From Saliphagus infecundisoli (GTDB lineage Archaea > Halobacteriota > Halobacteria > Halobacteriales > Natrialbaceae): 64,000 bases of DNA. The first letter of the stretch is position 1. Every line of letters starts with the position of its first letter. Location of the stretch: positions 118,217 through 182,216 of the forward strand of contig NZ_JAIWHV010000004.1 in NCBI RefSeq assembly GCF_020177375.1, written 5' to 3'. Positions 39,008-48,073 of this stretch are shown one piece after another. Made by a program: the position numbers and the translations under genes. The notes under the pieces are model-generated. The model saw only the letters and a list, made by a program, of their open reading frames with translations, was not told the origin of the DNA and made no database searches.

Positions 39008-40504
39008 ATGAAACCGCTTGCGGGGGAGTCGGTCGCCGTGATCGGCGGCGGCGTCGGCGGGCTCTCGACGGCCTGTTATCTCGCCGACCGGGGCGCCGAC
39101 GTCGCGGTCGTCGAGAAAAACGAGCAGGTCGGCGGGAAGGCCTCCCGGCTTGAGCGCGACGGCTTCCGGTTCGACATGGGTCCCTCGTGGTATCTGATGC
39201 CCGACGTCTTCGAGCGCTTCTTCGCGGACTTCGACCGCCGGCCCGAGGACTATTACGAACTCGAACGTCTCGACCCCCATTATCGGATCTTCTTCAAAGA
39301 CGACGACCGGATCGACGTCACGCCCGACCTCGAGCGCACCAAACGGATCTTCGAGAGCTACGAGCCCGGTGCTGGCGAGGTCCTAGAGGAGTACCTCGAG
39401 TGCTCGAAGGTCAACTACGAGGTCGGGATGGAACACTTCGTCTACGAGGACCGCGAGCGTTTGCGGGATTACATCGACGCGGACGTCGCCCGCCAGGCCC
39501 GCGGACTCTCGCTTCTGGGATCGATGCAAGACCATGTCGAGGACTACTTCGAGCACCCGAAGCTCCAGCAGATCGTCCAGTACTCGCTGGTCTTTCTCGG
39601 GGGCTCTCCCGAAAACACGCCCGCGCTCTACAACCTGATGAGCCACGTCGATTTCGGCCTCGGCGTCTGGTACCCCGAGGGCGGGATCGGGAGCGTTATC
39701 GATGCGATCCGCGATTTAGGGGCCGAACTCGGCGTCGAGTACCACACCGACCGGCCGGCCACGGCGATCAAGGGCCGAAGTGGGGGGTTCAAACTAGAAA
39801 CCCCGCGGGGACCGCTGCTCCCTGATCTGGTCGTCAGCAATGCCGATTACGCCCACACCGAGCAGGAACTCCTTCCCCCCGAGAAACGGGGCCACGACGA
39901 GGAGTATTGGAACTCGCGAACGTACGCGCCCTCCGCCTTCCTCCTCTATCTCGGCGTCGAGGGAGAGATCGAGAACCTGGCCCACCACACGCTCGTGCTC
40001 CCGACCGACTGGGACGACCACTTCGAACAGATCTTCGACGATCCACAGTGGCCGGAAGATCCCGCTTACTACTGCTGTGTCCCCTCGATGACCGACGAGA
40101 GCGTCGCCCCCGAGGGCCACGGCGCGCTGTTCGTCCTCGTTCCGATCGCACCCGGCCTGGAGGACACCCCCGAGATCCGCCGGCAGTACCGCGACCGGGT
40201 GCTCACAGACCTCGCGGAAAACACCGGCACCGACCTCGAGGACCGGATCGTCATGGAGGAGCGCTTCAGCGTCTCGGACTTCGCCGACCGCTACAACAGC
40301 TTCCGTGGGAGTGCACTCGGGCTGGCCCACACACTCCGCCAGACGTCGCTCTTTCGTCCGCCCCACCGCTCTGCTGAGGTCGACGGGCTCTACTTCACCG
40401 GTGCCGACACCACCCCCGGAATCGGGGTCCCGATGTGCCTGATCAGCGGCCGACTCACGGGCGAGAAGGTGGTGGAGGACTACGGGAACGAGCACGGCGA
40501 ATGA
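39008..40504 (+). CDS. crtD: Carotenoid 3,4-desaturase (CrtI/CrtD family)
   Basis: A 498-residue FAD-dependent desaturase. The dinucleotide motif is 'VAVIGGGVGGLSTACYLA' with 'VVEKNEQVGGKASR'; the C-terminal FAD-binding signature is 'LYFTGADTTPGIGVPMCL'. By family alone it could be phytoene desaturase (CrtI). Gene order decides: in Haloarcula japonica and Haloferax the desaturase directly before lyeJ and cruF is CrtD, which introduces 3,4 double bonds in C50 precursors during bacterioruberin synthesis. It is followed after 25 bases by lyeJ. The ATG at 39008 fits the TATA-like box and the family N terminus. Symbol rests on context. Confidence 0.85.
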   Translation: MKPLAGESVAVIGGGVGGLSTACYLADRGADVAVVEKNEQVGGKASRLERDGFRFDMGPSWYLMPDVFERFFADFDRRPEDYYELERLDPHYRIFFKDDDRIDVTPDLERTKRIFESYEPGAGEVLEEYLECSKVNYEVGMEHFVYEDRERLRDYIDADVARQARGLSLLGSMQDHVEDYFEHPKLQQIVQYSLVFLGGSPENTPALYNLMSHVDFGLGVWYPEGGIGSVIDAIRDLGAELGVEYHTDRPATAIKGRSGGFKLETPRGPLLPDLVVSNADYAHTEQELLPPEKRGHDEEYWNSRTYAPSAFLLYLGVEGEIENLAHHTLVLPTDWDDHFEQIFDDPQWPEDPAYYCCVPSMTDESVAPEGHGALFVLVPIAPGLEDTPEIRRQYRDRVLTDLAENTGTDLEDRIVMEERFSVSDFADRYNSFRGSALGLAHTLRQTSLFRPPHRSAEVDGLYFTGADTTPGIGVPMCLISGRLTGEKVVEDYGNEHGE

Positions 40505-40529
40505 GGCTGTCACAGGGGGACGATCGGCC

Positions 40530-41387
40530 GTGAGCGCGTTCCGTGCGGGCCCCCGCGACCGACTCGCCTACCTCCTCACCCTCTCGCGGCCCCGCTTCTG
40601 GCTCTACCTCGCGGGTCCCGTCCTCGTGGGCGGCGTCTACGCGGCCGACTCGCCGGCGGACCTGCTCGCGCCGGTGACGGTCGCCCTCTTCGCGTACTTC
40701 CTCGTCCCGGCGAACGTCTACCTCTACGGCGTCAACGACGTCTTCGACCGCGAGATCGACGCGGAGAATCCCAAGAAATCGGGGCGAGAAGCCCGTTACC
40801 GGGGACAGCGGGCAGTTCCGGTCGCCGTCGTCGCCTGTGGTCTCCTGGGGATCGCGCTCCTCGCTCTGGTTCCCCGAATCGCTTGGCCCTGGATCGGGCT
40901 GTTTCTGGTCCTCGGGGCGGCCTACAGCGCGCCGCCGCTCCGGCTGAAGACGACGCCCTTCCTGGACTCGGTCTCGAACGGCCTCTACATCACTCCGGGA
41001 GTCGCCGCCTACGCCGCCGTCGCGGGCTCGCTTCCCCCGGTACTGGCGATTGTCGGCGGCTGGCTGTGGGCGATGGGGATGCACACGTTCTCGGCGGTCC
41101 CCGACATCGAACCCGACCGACGGGCGGGGATCGAGACGACCGCCACGGTGCTTGGCGAGGACCGAACCTACGCCTACTGTGGAGTCTGCTGGCTCGCCGC
41201 CGCTCTCGCCTTCGGCGCGATCGACCTCCGTCTGGGCGCCGTGATGGCCGTCTACCCGCTGCTCGTCGCCGGGGTCGCGCTTTCTGCGGTCGCCGTCGAC
41301 CGGGCCTACTGGTGGTTCCCCGCGATCAACACCGTCGTCGGCGCCGCCCTTACGATGGGCGGGCTCTGGGGAGTCCTCTATGGCTGA
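40530..41387 (+). CDS. lyeJ: Lycopene elongase / 1,2-hydratase (UbiA-type prenyltransferase)
   Basis: A 285-residue UbiA-family membrane prenyltransferase with about eight helices. The first polyprenyl-diphosphate motif is 'NDVFDREIDAENPKK' (N-D-x2-D-x3-D) and the second 'VPDIEPDRRAGIET'. In haloarchaea the member in this position adds C5 units to lycopene and hydrates the ends, making C50 precursors of bacterioruberin. The start is a GTG at 40530, 25 bases after the crtD stop. Its stop overlaps the cruF start by eight bases. Its assignment over other UbiA enzymes rests on the crtD-lyeJ-cruF order. Confidence 0.9.
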   Translation: MSAFRAGPRDRLAYLLTLSRPRFWLYLAGPVLVGGVYAADSPADLLAPVTVALFAYFLVPANVYLYGVNDVFDREIDAENPKKSGREARYRGQRAVPVAVVACGLLGIALLALVPRIAWPWIGLFLVLGAAYSAPPLRLKTTPFLDSVSNGLYITPGVAAYAAVAGSLPPVLAIVGGWLWAMGMHTFSAVPDIEPDRRAGIETTATVLGEDRTYAYCGVCWLAAALAFGAIDLRLGAVMAVYPLLVAGVALSAVAVDRAYWWFPAINTVVGAALTMGGLWGVLYG

Positions 41388-42222
41388 CTCGAGTGGGCGG
41401 CGGGAGGCGATCCAGACCCGGCTCGAGGGCGTCATCCGAAAAAACCGCTTTACGATCGCCGTCGTCTTTCCCGCCATCGGCGCTCTGACGCTCCTCGCCA
41501 GCACCGAGGGGCTCCTTCCCGAGCCCCTCGCGTACAATCCCCTCCTGATCCTCTTTGGCACCCTCGTGATGCGCTCGCCGCTCGTGGTGGGGCTTCTGCC
41601 CCGGATCGATCGGAGGGCGCTCGCCGCACTCGGAGTCCTGACGGGCTACACGTACGCGATCGAAATCATCGGTGTGCGGACCGACTGGCCCTACGGCGCC
41701 TTCGAGTACGGGATCGAACTCGGGCCGATGCTGTTCGGCGAGGTGCCCCTGGCGCTCCCGCTGTTTTTCATCCCGCTGGTGGTCAACGCCTACCTGCTCA
41801 CGCTGTTGGTGCTGGGGGATCGGGGGACCAACCCGCTCGTCCGGGTCGGGAACGCGGTCGTCGCCGTCGTCGCCGTCGACGCCGTGCTCGACCCCGCCGC
41901 GGTCGCCGTCGGCTTCTGGACCTACGTTCCCCCCGGACCCTACTACGGCGTCCCGCTCTCGAACTATTTCGGCTGGGTGCTCTCGGGGACCGTCGCCGTG
42001 ATCCTCGTCGATCTCGCCTTCGATAGGGAGGCGCTGCTCGCACGGGTCAGAGACTGTGAGTTCGTCCTCGACGATCTGGTGAGCTTCGTCCTGCTGTGGG
42101 GGGCGATCAACCTCCTCTATGCGAACTGGGTCGCCGCCGGCGTCGCGGGCGCGTTCGTCGTCGGCCTGCTCCGGACCGATCGCTACGACCGCGCGATGCT
42201 CCGGACGGCGCTGCCGGCCTAA
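41380..42222 (+). CDS. cruF: Bisanhydrobacterioruberin hydratase (CruF family)
   Basis: A 280-residue integral membrane protein of the CruF carotenoid-hydratase family, about seven helices. Recognisable blocks are 'GYTYAIEIIGVRTDWPYGAFEYG', near the second helix, 'LALPLFFIPLVVNAYL' and 'VDAVLDPAAVAVGFWTY'. CruF adds water at the C2'',3'' positions to finish bacterioruberin. Eight-base overlap with lyeJ shows a tight operon. Its stop overlaps the last codons of the convergent crtB by four bases. Confidence 0.9.
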   Translation: MADSSGRREAIQTRLEGVIRKNRFTIAVVFPAIGALTLLASTEGLLPEPLAYNPLLILFGTLVMRSPLVVGLLPRIDRRALAALGVLTGYTYAIEIIGVRTDWPYGAFEYGIELGPMLFGEVPLALPLFFIPLVVNAYLLTLLVLGDRGTNPLVRVGNAVVAVVAVDAVLDPAAVAVGFWTYVPPGPYYGVPLSNYFGWVLSGTVAVILVDLAFDREALLARVRDCEFVLDDLVSFVLLWGAINLLYANWVAAGVAGAFVVGLLRTDRYDRAMLRTALPA

Positions 42223-43169
42223 CGGGTCGGGAGGCCCTCGCCGTGGCCTGACCCCGGCCGGCTCCGGTCGGCGGTCGGAACCGCCGACACCCGCCGGAAC
42301 ACGGCCTCGGGGTCCCGGTTCCAGTGCCAGTGCCAGCGAGTACGGAGGAGACAGCCCAGTTTGCGGGTCGTCGAGAGCTCGGGGGGATCGCTCAGGACGT
42401 CGTACTCCCGGTTCCGGATGAGCCGGTGGTGTTCGGCGTAGAGGACGGCCGCAAGCAGGACGGGCAACTGGCAGTCCTCGGGGAGATAGCGGATGCCGGC
42501 GACCCCCTCGCGGTAGCGCTCTTCGGCCCGCCGGAGCTCCTCGGCCATCGCGCCACGGAACCCCTCGGAGGGCTCTAAGCGTTCGATCGTTTCCTCGCTC
42601 ACGCCGTGGGCGGCGAGCGTCTCCCGGGGCAGGTAGATCCGGTCGCGGTCGACGACGTCCTCGCGGACGTCCCGCAGGAAGTTCGTCAGCTGGAACGCCT
42701 CGCCGAGCGCGACCGCGTGGGGCAGTGCGGTGTCGGGGTCGTCGGGCTCCATGATCGCCGTCATCATCACGCCGACGGCCGCCGCCGACCCGCGCATGTA
42801 CGCCGCGAGTTCGTCGTAGCTCTCGTAGCGGGCCGTGTGGATGTCGGTCTTCATCGCGTCGATGAACGAATCGACCTCCGCCTCGGGAATACCGTACTCC
42901 GCCCTGAGCTCGTTGAACGCGGCGAGCACCGGATCTCCGGGCTCGGAACGGCCCGCCGCCTGGGCGCGGAGCTCCTCCAGACGGGCGGCCTGTTCTGCGG
43001 GCGGAGTGTCACCGGCGTCGTCGACGACCTCGTCGGCAATCCGGAAGAAGCCATAGAGGACGTGAGTCGGGTTCCGGACGCGCTCGGGGAGAAAGCGCGT
43101 CGCGAGGTAGAACGTCTTCCCGGTACGTTTCTGTATCTCCTTGCCGGCTGCGATGTGTTCCTGTTGCAT
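42219..43169 (-). CDS. crtB: Phytoene synthase (squalene/phytoene synthase family)
   Basis: A 316-residue enzyme that joins two geranylgeranyl diphosphates into phytoene, the first carotenoid-specific step. The two Asp-rich metal sites are 'RIADEVVDDAGD' near residue 44 and 'QLTNFLRDVREDVVDRDRIYLP' near 160; 'YGFFRIADEV' and 'MTAIME' are also typical. It supplies the substrate for the desaturase and the convergent crtD-lyeJ-cruF genes. The ATG at 43169 fits the family N terminus. An AT-rich promoter stretch lies on the minus strand about 43200-43230. Confidence 0.92.
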   Translation of the reverse strand: MQQEHIAAGKEIQKRTGKTFYLATRFLPERVRNPTHVLYGFFRIADEVVDDAGDTPPAEQAARLEELRAQAAGRSEPGDPVLAAFNELRAEYGIPEAEVDSFIDAMKTDIHTARYESYDELAAYMRGSAAAVGVMMTAIMEPDDPDTALPHAVALGEAFQLTNFLRDVREDVVDRDRIYLPRETLAAHGVSEETIERLEPSEGFRGAMAEELRRAEERYREGVAGIRYLPEDCQLPVLLAAVLYAEHHRLIRNREYDVLSDPPELSTTRKLGCLLRTRWHWHWNRDPEAVFRRVSAVPTADRSRPGSGHGEGLPTR

Positions 43170-43304
43170 GGTGGGGACTCGTCCGGGAACGATACGATTC
43201 AGTGTTTCTGGTTCGACGGATAACGGTAAAAAGCCTCGCCCTCACAAGGATGGCTTACCGGGTGAGACGAGCGAATCCGCCCGTTCCGGGATCCGATCCG
43301 GTCC

Positions 43305-44195
43305 GTGAGAAACTACTTGTCGGACCGGTCCCTACGGCCCGGCGTGTCACGCCTCGCGGTCGCTCTCGTCGTCCTCCTCGTTTCCCTCGCAGGCTGTAGC
43401 GGGCTCTCGGAAGAGGGAGGCCCGCCCGACCGCGAACCGTACGGCGTCGACGAGCCGGTGAACCCCTCCATCGAGGACGGTTCGGAGGGGCTCCTCCCCG
43501 GCCTCACGACCGAGGGGGTAACGAACCCGGATGCCCTCTTCGAGGGCCACCACGAGGCGATAGCCGACACGCCCTACACCATCGAGACCGAGACCGTGTA
43601 CGTGACCGAAACGGAGAACGGAACCGTCCGACAGGTGATCGAAGGCGAGACGTACGTCGATCCGGAAGCCGGAGTCGCCCTCGAGAGCAACCGACAGTAC
43701 ACGGAGGGCAACGGGTCGGAGGGGGCCTTTCCGGACCAGCGAAACCGGACCGTCGAACGGTGGTTCGGCACCGAGACGCTCGCCCGAACCGAGAGCGAGA
43801 ACGGACGTGTAGGGTATCCCTACATGGGGTGGTCGTACGAACCCATGGAGTGGGTCGCGGGCACCCTTCTCGGCGCCCTCGAGACGGTCGGGAACACGAC
43901 GACGGTCGGCGCCGTCGAGGCCGAGGACGGGCGGTATTACGTGGTCGAGGGCCGCGGGAACCGATCCGAGGAGTTCGACGGGACGAGTAGGGTACGGATC
44001 GTCGACGTCCGGGCGCTCGTCCGCGACGACGGACTCATCCGCCAGGTGGTGTCCGAGCGGGCCGTCGAACGGACCGACGGGCGAACGGTCGTCGACTCCA
44101 GCGTCGAAGTCACCGGGGTCGGCGAGACGAGCGTCGAACGGCCCGCCTGGTACGACGACGCCCTCGAGGCCCAGCCCGAGGAACCCGATACGTAG
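43305..44195 (+). CDS. Haloarchaeal lipoprotein, first of a tandem pair (DUF7537-like)
   Basis: A 296-residue predicted lipoprotein starting at GTG 43305. A hydrophobic signal ('RLAVALVVLLVSLAGC') ends in a lipobox with Cys31. The mature part is acidic and rich in Thr, Glu and Asn with N-glycosylation sites ('NGT', 'NRT', 'NTT'), and has 'GLTTEGVTNPDALFEGHHEAIADTPYTIETE' as a conserved opening that recurs in its neighbour. The function is unknown; such proteins are common at haloarchaeal surfaces. The signal peptide DNA is almost identical to that of the next gene. No clear TATA box at the usual distance. Confidence 0.8.
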   Translation: MRNYLSDRSLRPGVSRLAVALVVLLVSLAGCSGLSEEGGPPDREPYGVDEPVNPSIEDGSEGLLPGLTTEGVTNPDALFEGHHEAIADTPYTIETETVYVTETENGTVRQVIEGETYVDPEAGVALESNRQYTEGNGSEGAFPDQRNRTVERWFGTETLARTESENGRVGYPYMGWSYEPMEWVAGTLLGALETVGNTTTVGAVEAEDGRYYVVEGRGNRSEEFDGTSRVRIVDVRALVRDDGLIRQVVSERAVERTDGRTVVDSSVEVTGVGETSVERPAWYDDALEAQPEEPDT

Positions 44196-44319
44196 GGTCC
44201 GAGCGAGGAAGAGGGATGGAGTGGGGGGCAACGAGAGCAGAAACGGCGAGCAACCGACGGACGACGATGGAGCCGACGACGCACCGAACGGCGGGGGCGG
44301 ATAGGCCCTCGCCGGACAG

Positions 44320-44347
44320 CCCTCCATCGAGGGACGGGGACCGTCCC
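44320..44347 (+). promoter_or_regulatory. Two overlapping hairpins just before the second lipoprotein start
   Basis: A five-base-pair stem (44320-44324 with 44329-44333, four-base loop) overlaps a perfect seven-base-pair stem (44331-44337 with 44341-44347, three-base loop). They share bases 44331-44333, so only one can form. The second ends nine bases before the GTG at 44357. They could terminate the first lipoprotein transcript or control translation of the second. Seen in sequence; the role is inference. Confidence 0.4.
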
Positions 44348-44356
44348 GGACGGACG

Positions 44357-45427
44357 GTGGGCAGATATTTGTCGGGTCGGTCCCTACGGCCCGGCGTGTC
44401 ACGCCTCGCGGTCGCTCTCGTCGTCCTCGCCGTCGTCCTCGCGGGCTGTGGCGGATTCGCGGGCGGGGACGAGCCGCCCGACCGCGAACCGTACGGCGTC
44501 GACGAGGGGATAAACCCCTCCGGCGAGGACGAGTCCGAGGTGCTTCTCACCGGCCTCACGACCGAGGGGGTAACGAACGCGAGCGAGCTCGGGGAGGCCC
44601 ACCGGGAGGCGATCGGCAATCGGTCGTACACGATCGAGACCGAGTACGAGTACGTCATCGCCGAGGGCGACGAGACCTTCCGGCAGACGTCGAACTCGAC
44701 CATCTCCATCGATCCCGACGCGGAGACCGTCCGCTTGAGGGGGCGCTACCGGTCCGAGGGGAACGTCTCGGACGTACCGACGGCCGACGAGCCGAACAAG
44801 ACCGGCGATCAGTGGCTCGGCGACCGAGGGGTCACCAGGATCGAGTACGAGAACGGGAGCGTCGAGTACGCGCCGCCACAGGGCGCCGCCACGACGGGAA
44901 GCGAACGGATCGACACCGCGGACCGCTCGCTCCTCTCGCCGCTCGAGGGCTCCGTGGTGCCGACGACGGCTGGCGCGGTCGACGCCGAGGACGGAACCTA
45001 CTACGTCGTCAACGGCTCGGAAACCGTCTCGGGAGACGAGGCGGAGTACGGACAGGAGAGCCGGGAGGTCGACGTCCGGGCGCTCGTCCGCGAGGACGGG
45101 CTGATCCGCCAGACGGTCGCCGAACAGGAGATGATCATGGAAGACGGCGAGCGAATCAGAATCGCCCGGACCACCGAAGTCACGGCCGTCGGTGAGACGG
45201 ACGTCGAGCGGCCCGACTGGTACGAGGAGGCCATAGCGGCCCTGCCCGAGCCGATGGAAAACGAGTCGGGCGAGGGTGGTATGGCAGTCGACCGTGGGGC
45301 CGGCGCGGGCAACGGGACGGCCGACGAGCGAGCGACGACCGAGGCGAACGACAGCGACGACTCGGACGACGTCGAAACGGAAGACGACGGCGAGGACGCC
45401 GACGACCCGAACGGGACGACCGGATAG
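44357..45427 (+). CDS. Haloarchaeal lipoprotein, second of a tandem pair (DUF7537-like)
   Basis: A 356-residue predicted lipoprotein. The GTG at 44357 was chosen because it aligns exactly with the GTG of the upstream copy (offset 1052 bases) and puts Met in front of the signal 'RLAVALVVLAVVLAGC'; longer starts at ATG 44216 or 44267 would add a charged N terminus before the signal. The mature part keeps 'GLTTEGVTNASELGEAHREAIGNRSYTIETEY' and 'VDVRALVREDGLIRQTVAE' in common with copy one, has several N-x-S/T sites, and gains a C-terminal acidic Asn/Asp/Glu tail. Function unknown. Convergent with the TIGR00300 gene; stops abut. Confidence 0.8.
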   Translation: MGRYLSGRSLRPGVSRLAVALVVLAVVLAGCGGFAGGDEPPDREPYGVDEGINPSGEDESEVLLTGLTTEGVTNASELGEAHREAIGNRSYTIETEYEYVIAEGDETFRQTSNSTISIDPDAETVRLRGRYRSEGNVSDVPTADEPNKTGDQWLGDRGVTRIEYENGSVEYAPPQGAATTGSERIDTADRSLLSPLEGSVVPTTAGAVDAEDGTYYVVNGSETVSGDEAEYGQESREVDVRALVREDGLIRQTVAEQEMIMEDGERIRIARTTEVTAVGETDVERPDWYEEAIAALPEPMENESGEGGMAVDRGAGAGNGTADERATTEANDSDDSDDVETEDDGEDADDPNGTTG

Positions 45428-46675
45428 CTATCGGTCGTCGATCAGTTCCTCGGCCAGCAAGGGGAGGAAGGTGCCGATGTCGGTGACCATCCCGATCGCC
45501 TGGGCGCTGCCCCGGTCGAGGAGCTGTGTCACTGTGGCCGGATTGATGTCGACGCAGACGGTCTTGGTCGTCGAGGGCAGACAGTTGCCGACCGCGACGG
45601 AGTGAAGCAGCGTCGAGAGCATCAGCACGAGGTCGGCCTCGTGGGCCTGCTCGCGGATGGCGTTCTGGGCCTCGATCGCATCCGTGATCGTGTCGGGGAG
45701 GGGACCGTCGTCGCGGATCGAGCCCGCGAGCACGTAGGGGACGCCGTTCTCGATACACTCGTACATCACGCCGCTCCCGATCGTGCCGGCCTCGACGGCG
45801 GCCTCGATCCCGCCCGCTCGGCCGATCTCGCTGATCGTGTAGATGTGGTGCTTGTGGCCCTCGCGGGGATGCTCGAGGCTCTCGGTGTCCACCCCCAGCG
45901 AGGTACCATAGAGGTCCCGTTCGAGATCGTGGACCGCAAACCCGTTGCCCGCCGACAGCGAGTCGATGTAGCCCTCCCGGACGAGCGAAGCCAGTGCGTC
46001 GCGGCCGCCCGCGTGGACGATCGCCGGGCCACAGACGACGAGGACGGTGCCGTCCTCCTCGCGAACCTCGCGCATCTCGCCTGCGATCTCGCTTATCAGC
46101 GACTCCGAGGGCCGTTCGCTGCTGACCCCGCCCTGCATGAACCCGAAGGAGCCGCCGCCGTTGCGCGGGCGTTCGGGCGGTTCGACCCGGATACCCGTCT
46201 CGCCGGTGACGACGAGGTCGCCCTCCTCGATGGCGTTCAGCACCTTCGTCCGGGCACGCACGTCTCCCTCCGTAGAACCCCCGCCACCGCGCTCGACGAC
46301 GATCGCACAGTCCATCTCCGGGTCGTCGATCCCGTGCCACTCGCCGTCGACCCGGACGTACGTCGGGTGGTTCGTCGTCGAGTAGAAGTCGATCGGGACG
46401 ACCTGGTCGTCCGGCGCGGCCTCCAGCGTGGCGTCCCGTGGATCCGCGACGGTCGCCCCGTTCTGGTTCAACTCGTGGACGATCGCTCTGAGGTCGGCCT
46501 CGGTCTCGGCCAGCACCCGCATCCGGCAGTAGGTCTCTTCGTGTTTGTGCCGGCCGACCTCGAACTCCTCGACCTCGAACTCCCCGCCCATGTCCATCAC
46601 CGCCCCGAAACACCGGGCCATCATCCCCGAGTCGATGATGTGGCCCTCGAGTTCGACCGTCCGCGCGACTGTCAT
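45428..46675 (-). CDS. TIGR00300-family protein (LOR/SDH-like domain; archaeal ornithine cyclodeaminase-type)
   Basis: A 415-residue cytosolic protein. Two parts are visible: an N-terminal LOR/SDH-type domain ('TVELEGHIIDSGMMARCFGAVMDMGG', 'HKHEETYCRM') and a C-terminal Rossmann-like part ('VLVVCGPAIVHAGGRDAL', 'SLSAGNGFAVHDLE', 'TVCVDINPATVTQL'). In Methanococcus a relative was reported as an archaeal ornithine cyclodeaminase making proline from ornithine; cyanobacterial arginine-degrading enzymes share the N-terminal part. The ATG at 46675 was taken over one ten codons upstream because it begins the conserved domain. Confidence 0.82.
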   Translation of the reverse strand: MTVARTVELEGHIIDSGMMARCFGAVMDMGGEFEVEEFEVGRHKHEETYCRMRVLAETEADLRAIVHELNQNGATVADPRDATLEAAPDDQVVPIDFYSTTNHPTYVRVDGEWHGIDDPEMDCAIVVERGGGGSTEGDVRARTKVLNAIEEGDLVVTGETGIRVEPPERPRNGGGSFGFMQGGVSSERPSESLISEIAGEMREVREEDGTVLVVCGPAIVHAGGRDALASLVREGYIDSLSAGNGFAVHDLERDLYGTSLGVDTESLEHPREGHKHHIYTISEIGRAGGIEAAVEAGTIGSGVMYECIENGVPYVLAGSIRDDGPLPDTITDAIEAQNAIREQAHEADLVLMLSTLLHSVAVGNCLPSTTKTVCVDINPATVTQLLDRGSAQAIGMVTDIGTFLPLLAEELIDDR

Positions 46676-46739
46676 GGCCGCCCCTTCGAGCCGGGTCGCC
46701 GTCAATCTGTGCGTCCTCGCAGTTCCTGCGCCCGTCCGG

Positions 46740-47744
46740 TTAGAGCCGATCGCCGATCTCCAAGCCGCCCTCGAGGGAGGCGTGAATCCGTCCCTCGCCG
46801 TGGGTCGCGTCGCTCGCGACGTACAGACCCGCCGCCTCGCCCGCGTTCGCGTCGATCCCCTCGTCGTCGGGCAGCGCGTGGCGCCACGAGACCCGTTCGG
46901 CCCACTTGGGGTCTGCGAGACGGTCGTCGTCGAGCAGGGCCGCGGCGTGGCCGGCCGCGAGTTCCGCCGCCCGCCCGTCGGGCGTCTCCCGGTGTTCGAC
47001 CGACCAGTCGGGGGCCATCTGGACGATCAGCAGGCTCCGACCGTCGGGGACGTGACCCCGTTTTTCGCCCTCGCGGGCGAGCCAGCCAACGGCGTGGGCG
47101 CGGTCGGTGTTGACGGCGGCGTAGTACGGCCGATCGAGCGGGAAGGAGTAGGCGAGTGCGAACGAATCGATCGATCGGTACGCAAACGATTCGAGATCCG
47201 CGGCGAGAGCCGCAGGATCGAAGTCCGTACCGGAATCGACGCTCGTGTGCTCGAGGATCGACGCCGACGCCGGCCCCGGCGGCGTGAGGACGACGGCATC
47301 GTAGGGACCCGTCCGACCGCCGCCGGCGAGGACGTCCCATTCTCCCTCGCCCGTGCGCTCGAGGCCCGTCACCTCAGTTCCGGTTCTGACGGTTGCGCTC
47401 GCCCGTTCGAGGAGCCGTCGCGGGAGGATCGTGATCCCGTCCTCGAAGGTCCACTTGTGGTCGTCGCGGTCGTCTCCTGGTTTGATCTCGCCGTCACCCT
47501 CGAACGTCCAGACGGGCTCCTCGACGTCGATCAGGTCGCCCTCGTCGAGCGAGTCGAGGAGTTCGGAGCCGCCCTTGTGGTAGTTCGCGCCGACGTCGTA
47601 GACGTGGCCGGCACGCCTGCGGGTCGCGGTCCGGCCGCCGGGTTCGCCCTCGCGTTCGAAGACGACGACCTCCCGTTCTCCATCGAGCGCAGTCGCGACG
47701 CCCGCACCGGCGACGCCGCCGCCGACGACGGCGACCCGGCTCAC
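46740..47744 (-). CDS. FAD-dependent NAD(P)-type amine oxidoreductase (renalase/amine oxidase-like)
   Basis: A 334-residue flavoprotein. The FAD motif is 'VAVVGGGVAGAGVATAL' with 'VVVFEREGEPGGRTATRR'; the central substrate part follows, and the C terminus has the 'GLYVASDATHGEGRIHASLEGGLEIGDRL' FAD-binding end, as in renalase and other short amine-oxidase-like enzymes. Soluble. Substrate unknown; not part of the carotenoid group despite a related FAD fold. On the same strand as the TIGR00300 gene, 64 bases apart. Confidence 0.85.
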   Translation of the reverse strand: MSRVAVVGGGVAGAGVATALDGEREVVVFEREGEPGGRTATRRRAGHVYDVGANYHKGGSELLDSLDEGDLIDVEEPVWTFEGDGEIKPGDDRDDHKWTFEDGITILPRRLLERASATVRTGTEVTGLERTGEGEWDVLAGGGRTGPYDAVVLTPPGPASASILEHTSVDSGTDFDPAALAADLESFAYRSIDSFALAYSFPLDRPYYAAVNTDRAHAVGWLAREGEKRGHVPDGRSLLIVQMAPDWSVEHRETPDGRAAELAAGHAAALLDDDRLADPKWAERVSWRHALPDDEGIDANAGEAAGLYVASDATHGEGRIHASLEGGLEIGDRL

Positions 47745-47876
47745 GGGCGCTCACCCGCCGTCCGTCCGCCCGTTCGTACTCGTCGCGTTCGAGGACCCAT
47801 GACCGGACGGTGGTGGGCCGGCGACATATACCCACGGCGAGCAAAATCTATGAGGGTCGATCACGTAGGTCCGCGT

Positions 47877-48035
47877 ATGGCGAGTGAATCCACGGCGTCC
47901 GAGTCACGGTGTCTGAACTGCGGGTTCGAGGCCCCCGGAGGCGACGAACAGTGGGTGCGCCTAGACCTCGCAGGCATCGGCCGGCTGACCCAGTGTCCCG
48001 ACTGCGAGAGCACGAACGTCATCACGGGCCGATAG
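47877..48035 (+). CDS. Small zinc-ribbon protein (52 residues)
   Basis: A tiny protein with two C-x2-C pairs, '[12 protein letters not shown]' and 'TQCPDCEST', forming a likely zinc ribbon. It starts at the ATG at 47877; an in-frame ATG at 47850 would add nine residues. AT-rich stretches (47824-47833 and 47842-47851) suit either start. Such mini zinc fingers are numerous in haloarchaea and some affect growth or biofilm. No other motif is seen. Confidence 0.68.
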   Translation: MASESTASESRCLNCGFEAPGGDEQWVRLDLAGIGRLTQCPDCESTNVITGR

Positions 48036-48073
48036 GGGACAGACACTTACTTCCCTCGCCCCTACCGGGAGGT

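Noticed and set aside
44216..44356. Longer N terminus for the second lipoprotein
   Set aside because: It would put 47 charged residues before the signal peptide; the start aligned with the first copy is GTG 44357.
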